Part shown: positions 58,107 to 64,000 of the stretch, one piece after another
Numbering within the stretch: the stretch's first letter is position 1
Layout of the letters: the number at the start of each line of letters is the position of its first letter
Assembly: GCF_028009165.1 (NCBI RefSeq)
Contig: NC_079241.1
Span: 3,906,001-3,970,000 of the forward strand
Length of the DNA stretch: 64,000 nt
Source: Akanthomyces muscarius
Taxonomy: Eukaryota > Ascomycota > Sordariomycetes > Hypocreales > Cordycipitaceae
Reading direction: 5' to 3'
Notes under the pieces: generated by a model
Told to the model about the DNA's origin: nothing
The model's database searches: none
What the model saw: only the letters and a program-made list of their open reading frames with translations
Translations under genes and position numbers: made by a program

Positions 58107-59163
58107 TTGGCTTCAGTAAAGGGATGGAAACATACTGACGGCGCCGGTCTACGAAGGCTGCACACGGGCTTCTACGACCACAAAATTCTTTTTACACCTG
58201 CACCAACAGCACAACAAGACTGGATCTACGAGGTATATTCGACCAACAAAGTCAAGCCCCAACTATGCACCCGCAGCCTCTCGGCCGAGGGATGGCAGTC
58301 GACGCTCCGGCTTAATCGTGATCGTTTGCTCTCTGCCAGAAGATCGACACGTACCGAGGAGACATGGGAGGTTCTCTCAGTTGCCAGAGCTTGTAAAGAA
58401 CTCGGCTGTCGAGGCATAGTAGATGTAATAACATGTTATAGGATAGATATGGCGTTGAAATTGACGAGACATTTTTGTCAGAGTATTGACTGTGTGCCCG
58501 GACGATGCTAAGCTTCGTGTCTTTTGCTAGGAAAATATATTGGAGCGGTCTGCGTAAAGACCTGTCCTGTGCCCCGTACCATAGGCAAGATAAAATCCGT
58601 CGACTGGAGAAGCAAGCATCGCCGTGCAACAATTGAGAAAATACTACACGCTTGCAGTTCAGGTTGCGAGCATGGAAAAGTGCACTATGCAACATGGAGT
58701 GAGTGCTGGGCGTGGGCTTGTTTGATGGAGGAAGAAAGTGGCCAAGGGCAAAAGCGCCGCCAGGGGAGAGTTCGGTGGCGTGGGCAGAGAAAAGGCGGAG
58801 CTCGCTCAAAATGCTCGCCGCCCTATCAGGCAAGGCAGGTGCCAGATGCTCGGCGCGAGAAGGGCAGCTTGGGCAGATGGCGTGGCCATAGGTATGCCCT
58901 TAAAGCGGCCCTCTGTCACAGGCCGAACGCGGGTCAACGCGCCCCTGCAGCATTTTGAGGCTGCTAAATTTAGGGACTCTCTGAACGCAATGGTGTCCTG
59001 GAAATTAAGCTCTCGATAACGCCTCTTGTCACTTTTTTGTCCCTTTTAAATTCTTGCCCAATTTCTCTTCCAGACACAAAACCACCTTTTTCTTCGGCTT
59101 CCTTTTCTCCTTTGGCTCTGTTTTTGCACTCTACGTCTTTCTGTCCAGACTTGAGCCGCAGCC
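58107..59163. other. Intergenic: 3' flank of ies6 and promoter of got1
   Basis: About 1.06 kb. Open frames up to 144 codons have no family features. CT-rich DNA precedes the got1 ATG. No gene recognised. Confidence 0.45.
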
Positions 59164-59936
59164 ATGTCTTCCATGTGGCTTTCAGATACGCAGAGTAGGT
59201 GTTGCGCTTCGCGTCCCCTGGCGGGGTGCTGCTGCTGCTGTCGCCACGACACAGCAGCCTCGGCTGACTGCCTGTGACGATCGTGGTCCTGAATGAAGGA
59301 GGCTAACCATGTCCACAGAAATTGGTGTTGTTTTCTGCTCGGGAGGTACGTTGTGCTCGCGGAGCGGCGCTGGCGCAAAAAGCTGGCGCCTTGCCCTTCC
59401 ACCTCTCGCGTGCCCTGCTAACCTGTCTTCTAGGTGGCCTGTTTCTGATTGGAGGTGTGATGTTCTTCTTTGACCGCGCCATGTAAGATGTCCAGGATAC
59501 CGTGAGCTGAACTGTACCATGCTAACAATAATCGCAGGCTCGCCATGGGAAATGTACGACAGCGCCCCCTTGCTGACCCCCCCTTCGAACACGAGTGACG
59601 AAAACCGAGTGCGAATGTATACTGACACCCAGGTTGCAGATTCTTTTCCTCATCGGCCTCACCATCATCATTGGCCCCCAAAAGACGCTCGCCTTCTTCG
59701 CGCGCAGGCAGAAGCTCAAGGGCACGGCAGCCTTTTTCGCGGGCCTCATCCTCATCCTCATCCGCTGGACGTTTATCGGCTTCCTGGTCGAGGGCTACGG
59801 CATCGTGATTCTCTTTGGCGACTTCCTCGGCACAATCGCAGGCTTTGCGCGCGGGATCCCCGTCGTCGGACCGTACATTGGCCTTGCCATCGATCGCTTG
59901 GGCATCGCCCGCACCAATGCTGAGCTCCCCGTATAG
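59164..59936 (+). CDS. got1: Vesicle transport protein Got1
   Basis: Small four-helix membrane protein of ER-Golgi transport, 139 residues. Five exons: 59164-59194, 59319-59345, 59434-59482, 59538-59553 (16 nt), 59640-59936. Joined sequence: MSSMWLSDTQKIGVVFCSGG, GLFLIGGVMFFFDRAMLAMG, NILFLIGLTIIIGPQKTLAF, FARRQKLKGTAAFFAGLILI, LIRWTFIGFLVEGYGIVILF, GDFLGTIAGFARGIPVVGPY. LSDTQKIG, FDRAMLAMGN, GPQKT and the RRxKLKG/FFxG motif are the hallmarks of Got1. The splice sites are consistent with GT-AG rules; the first four exons are all shorter than 50 nt, so the gene is easily truncated by automated calling. Confidence 0.94.
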
Positions 59937-60655
59937 GTGTATCGAAATAGGCAGCCAAAGAGTCAAATGAGATCCGAACCGACATATTTCAGCTTCCATC
60001 TTTTCGATTCAATACCAAAAAGCGCTCCGAAACGCCCGTTACGACAGACCAGAGCGGACATTCTTAATAACTAATTTAATGGGAGGCGTCATGTGCAAAA
60101 CAAATGAGCGATCTTGCAAGGAAAACGAGAAAACGAATGAAGACTAGCAACGGCGGCGGGTAAGATGAACAAGGAATCGGCGTTTTATAATATTGTAATA
60201 CTCAACGGGATGCTACTGGGTGGCTTCCTGAAGAGCTAAAGTGCAACAATTTCCAAGCCAAATTTCCAAGCATACGAGAATCACGCTGTTACGCTATTCT
60301 ACGGTGAATAGATAACATATTATTTGTGCGTTGGAAGCCATGACGACACGAAAAGTCGCCTTGTCAAGCCACGCGGAAGCTAAGATCCCAGATGCAACAG
60401 CGGATACTAAATCGTTTTGTTTATTATTCCCTCATGACACAGATGACTCGCTTCCCATGGTTGAAAATATGCACAAGTTTTGTGGCCTCATGACAAGACA
60501 TGCTCTCCAGTCTGCGAAAGAACTGCCTAGCCGGCCACGAGCATCCCCGCTTGAGACTGTCCTTTAGGACGGAACTGACTTTCGCGTGAAGCATTTGCCC
60601 GTTCCACCAACTACCCGCCCAAATTACTTTTCTTCTTCACCGGTCCTAGTATATT
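59937..60655. other. Intergenic: convergent 3' flanks of got1 and profilin
   Basis: About 720 bp, AT-rich, no gene recognised. Confidence 0.45.
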
Positions 60656-61474
60656 TTAGTAGCCCTGGCCGATGAGGTAGTCGGCAAGGCCCTCGACGGT
60701 GGAGCTGGCGTTGCCAGCAATCTGGGCCTCGCCGTGCTGGCCGATGACAATAGCCTGCTTCGTCTTGGCAATGGCGACACCGTTGCGTCCCTGTGTGCGA
60801 GTAGCCAAGCTGTGGTTAGCTGCGACCTGTTTTGTCGGAGCCCCAGATATGACGTATGGGTGAGACGGAGTAGGGCATTAGGCAGATGCTTACAGATCGC
60901 GCGTAGATGCTTCGGTCTTCGGCTCTGGCCAAGACGTATCGCTCGCCGGCAATGAAGAGACCCTCGGCAAAGGCCTTGTCCTTGGCGGCGTTGTCACCGC
61001 TGACGATGGCGGAAATAGCCTTCATCTCCTCAGGCTTGATCTGTCCAGTCCCCCATAGTCGCGTTAGCCACCAAGCCCTCTGCTCAACTGAGCCCTTCTT
61101 TGGGGTTCGCCTCGTTTTACCTGGAGATCGGCGGAAGTGGCCCAGGCGCTGTCGCCAGCGGCACTGATGATGGCGCCCTTGGCGATGTGACCGGTGCCGA
61201 CGAGGCTAGATTATCCCCATGTGCGTTAATATGGATTCATCGGCAGGCTCGGTCGGATCGTTTTCGCGCGTTGGTGCATGACCGCATGGGAAGCTCTTTG
61301 CAGAGTGATTTACCTGGTATCAATGTATGCTGCAGCGCGAGAGTTGCGTGTTGCGGTTAGCGATCTGGGACGTTGCTGCGGGCGGCGCCTCGCTCCCCTC
61401 TTCCGCGGCGGCGGGAGGGGCAGACAAAGAGCATCTTCGTTCAGGCGGTGGGGAGTTTACCTTGCCACGACATT
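60656..61474 (-). CDS. pfy1: Profilin
   Basis: Actin-monomer and polyproline-binding protein, 131 residues. Exons (minus): 61474-61462 (13 nt), 61329-61314 (16 nt), 61205-61121, 61040-60894, 60790-60656. Assembled: MSWQAYIDTSLVGTGHIAKG, AIISAAGDSAWATSADLQ, IKPEEMKAISAIVSGDNAAK, LFIAGERYVLARAEDRSIYA, GRNGVAIAKTKQAIVIGQHG, GLADYLIGQGY. The N-terminal SWQAYID and C-terminal LADYLIGQGY form the polyproline-binding face; GRNGVAIAKTKQA is the actin-binding strand region. Each junction was checked for frame and GT-AG. The first two exons together carry only 29 nt, a gene structure often seen for fungal profilins. Confidence 0.96.
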
Positions 61475-64000
61475 GTGTGAGGGAGCGGTGCGGCTTAGTG
61501 TAAAACGAAACGTGCGGGGGAGAAAGGAGGAGAGGAGAGAGAGCCCGGTAAGCCTTTTTTTTCCTTTTCAGAAGGTAGAAGATTGAGCAAATCACGAGGG
61601 TTGGCGTGGTTTGTTTGTGCAGTGTCGAAACAAGGCGGATTGCCCCTCAGTCGACCGCGAACTTTGCCAGTAACTAACGGGACGGGCTGGCGGGGCCAGA
61701 AGGTGCTAGCTCACTTGGAAGTATCACACCGCGTTTTTTGTGTGCGGAGTGACTTGGCCTGGACCGATGATGTTAGTTGAGCAGACAACCCCGCCAATTG
61801 GCGCGTTTTCAGGCAGCACAGCTCCCAACAGCTCTTTTTGTCAGCTTCAAGACACAGCTAATACCCAGCACTGCAAGTCACAGACATGCGCAGGCATAAA
61901 TTGTCCGCTTCTGCAGCCAACCGGATCAGGCTGCTGTCATGTGCTACGTCCTGCCACGTATACCCTCCTCCGGTGTCTTTGCGAGCGCATCGGACCTTGA
62001 TGTGGACGTCTTCCCCAATGCTAGTGTCGAGGCCGGGTAGCTTTGACGAGGTCTATGCTGATTGCTGGCCTTCATTCGAGCTACTAACTGCCCTGATGAC
62101 TTCTGCTTGAAGCTTTCTCCTTACGGAAAACAGCGGCAATCCAAGAGGCGTCGTGATGCATTGTCCCAAAAACACTGCACGAGCACACCAACAAGCCACG
62201 ACCGACTTTGTGCACCGATGCTGAACACCCGACAGGTAGATATTTATGTATGCCCTACCAGTAGATGCCTCGGCAAGATGACGATACGGGGCTCATTTCC
62301 AAGTGGTCGAGAACATTATGCGCATCCGCCCTCATGCAGGTTCAGGTCAGCGACTACATTGTTTCCTGCATCGCGGTTTGAGGATCATTCAAGCCCATCA
62401 AAAGTTTCTCGCCAAATATCCAAAGGCGGAGGACCAAAATAGACGCATGGCGGTCAACAAGGTAGATTGCCTATTTTTGGACGACGTTGTCGAAACGAAT
62501 TGTCTCACGCATGTACCGATGACAGACGCCCGCTCGACCCGTGACCACCGTTCTGGTACACCTGTTGTTTCTTGCTCGCCAACTGGCCAAACCGTAGTCT
62601 GTATGAGCCATGTAGCTTCGCCAATGAACAACCAATGGCCAACCGCTGGTTCTGATTGCAAAATCATGCAGTGCCAGTCGAAGAACGCGGGATGACCGTG
62701 AGGAAAACTATGCGTTGTCGAGCTGAAGCAGCAAGATTGAAAAATGTCCGTCAGCTTTGATCAGTGAGTCAGTACCGTCGCTCTCGTCGAAACAAGTCAT
62801 CCAATTCAGACAAGCCCAATCCCTGCCTGCGTCGTGCAATCTAGAAAAATGCCCGTACTTTTGCGCGACGTCGGGCGAAATTGAAGGACCGATGCGGCAT
62901 TCTTCTTCAACACACGGAGTACTGTTCCTGCACGGTTGGAAAGCTAACGCGACAATTGCAGACAGTAGGTGCGACAAAGAAGCAGAAGACGATACACGTC
63001 TGATGGGACAACGAAGGAGCTCCGCTACGAAGTCCAATGTACATGGTCCCGTTGGACTCGGCTCTTGACGGCAGCCCACATCCCGGGCCAGCCTCAGGTG
63101 CTGAGTTGGGATGTGATTACCAGGGATGATGGGATACGGAGCTCGGCGGGAAAATGGAACGAGAACTACACCAAAAGACGGGATAAAAGATGAAGGACCC
63201 ATGAAAGAAATGTGGCGTCGCAGCAGTGGGAAAGAAAAGAGAAGCTCTCACCACCCCAAGTGCTTGGGCCCTGATCAGCGCTTGGCCTGCCAAGGGGGCT
63301 CGAAGCAAGCATGTCGGCGCGGACGCTGTTTTGCATTTGCCTTGCTCTTCTTTTTAGCGGGTATTGAGGCTTTTTGGCTCAGCTATTCACCCACGTACAC
63401 GGACAGAATGACCCCCCCCTGTATTAATCTCAAACATGCGCCGCCGTTGGGCCCTTTGGGGTGGATCGCCGTCGTCGTGGTCACTGGTCCTCGACTCGCA
63501 GCAGATGGTTGCAGATTGTGATACCGATTCTTATATTGGAGGGGGACCAGAGGATCCCCCCGCCCAGACCGCCTATCCAACTTGGCAACTTTGCTGTTTT
63601 GCAAGGCCAATTTTTTTATCCTTCGATTGCGCTTCTGTCTCATGTCTGAGTAATTCTTGGAAGCGAGAGCCGGCAAAAGCAAAAAGGTCGAGCCCTGCCT
63701 GGACCGAGAAACTTGACAGCGGCCGTGCAGAAGCGCCGCCTTACTTTGTGCAAAGCTGGCGAATGGAGAAGAGAAACGGCTTCTCCATTTACTTGCAATT
63801 GGACCAAATCGTTCAACAGGGTTCACCCCCGATTTTCCTTCCTTCTCTTTTCGTTTTTATTTTATTTTTATTCTGGGGTTGACGCCTTTTGTGCAAATAT
63901 GCACAGCCTAATAGTCATACCTGGTAGCCAGTCTGCTGGTACCTGAGTAGAGAGACGCAAGCCACGAGCCAAAAAAAAATCTGAAACGTTGGTGGGAAGC
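61475..64000. other. 2.5 kb without recognised gene at window end
   Basis: Starts with the profilin promoter. Open frames up to 164 codons (for example 62708-63202 minus, 63436-63882 plus) show no known motif, overlap each other and lack the GC-rich third positions of neighbouring genes. The right end is CT-rich and may be the promoter of a gene beyond the window. Confidence 0.45.

Noticed and set aside
62708..63202. 164-codon frame on the minus strand near the window end
   Set aside because: No domain, no hydrophobic or charged pattern, no codon bias like neighbours, and overlaps other frames. Could be revisited if RNA evidence exists.

Overview
The window looks like nuclear DNA of a filamentous ascomycete, most likely a sordariomycete and probably of the Hypocreales; the exact genus cannot be read from the sequence. 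The reasons are short introns (mostly 46-100 bp) with GTANGT/GTNNGT donors, CTAAC-type branch points and YAG acceptors, a GC-rich third codon position, and genes typical of Pezizomycotina (KapC-type bZIP, GH128-WSC glucanase, Ssu1/TDT sulfite pump, DAD4, NCA2). I rebuilt 26 protein genes, almost all spliced, about 58 introns in total. No transposon, tRNA, rRNA, CRISPR array or phage-like feature was found, so this is ordinary euchromatic, mostly housekeeping DNA.

Layout. 1-5 kb: C-terminal part of calcineurin A (+), FHIT-type HIT hydrolase (-), a DHA1-like MFS transporter (-). 5.6-8 kb: splicing factor Cef1/Cdc5 (+). 8.3-10.5 kb: 14-helix MFS transporter of the Fnx1/Vba type (-). 11.6-13 kb: secreted WSC-GH128 beta-1,3-glucanase (-). 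13.9-15.6 kb: atypical hexokinase (-). 17.5-19.6 kb: GILT-like protein (+) and the scavenger decapping enzyme DcpS (-), whose coding ends overlap by 47 bp. 20.2-24 kb: metallophosphoesterase (-) and a membrane protein with an SH3 tail (-). 24-29.1 kb: gene-free stretch of about 5.1 kb. 29.1-30.3 kb: seven-helix-like membrane protein (+). 30.8-39.7 kb: PP2A catalytic subunit (-), exocyst Exo84 (-), Tom20 (+), wybutosine enzyme Tyw1 (-). 40.5-44.8 kb: cysteine dioxygenase (-) and Ssu1-type sulfite efflux pump (+), head to head. 45.1-53.4 kb: Nca2 (-), C-4 methylsterol oxidase Erg25 (+), pterin carbinolamine dehydratase (-), bZIP factor KapC (+). 53.9-58.1 kb: Arp5 (-), DASH subunit Dad4 (-), Ies6 (+). 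59.1-61.5 kb: Got1 (+) and profilin (-). 61.5-64 kb: no gene recognised.

Genes that work together. Cysteine dioxygenase and the sulfite pump form a consecutive detoxification route (cysteine to cysteine sulfinate, to sulfite, to export) and share one 1.9 kb divergent promoter region. Arp5 and Ies6, direct partners in the INO80 remodeller, lie within 4.2 kb with only Dad4 between them. The remaining neighbours look like unrelated housekeeping genes.

Exon boundaries were set by hand from splice signals plus continuity of family motifs; start codons are the least certain part. Family calls rest on recognised motifs, not on a database search.
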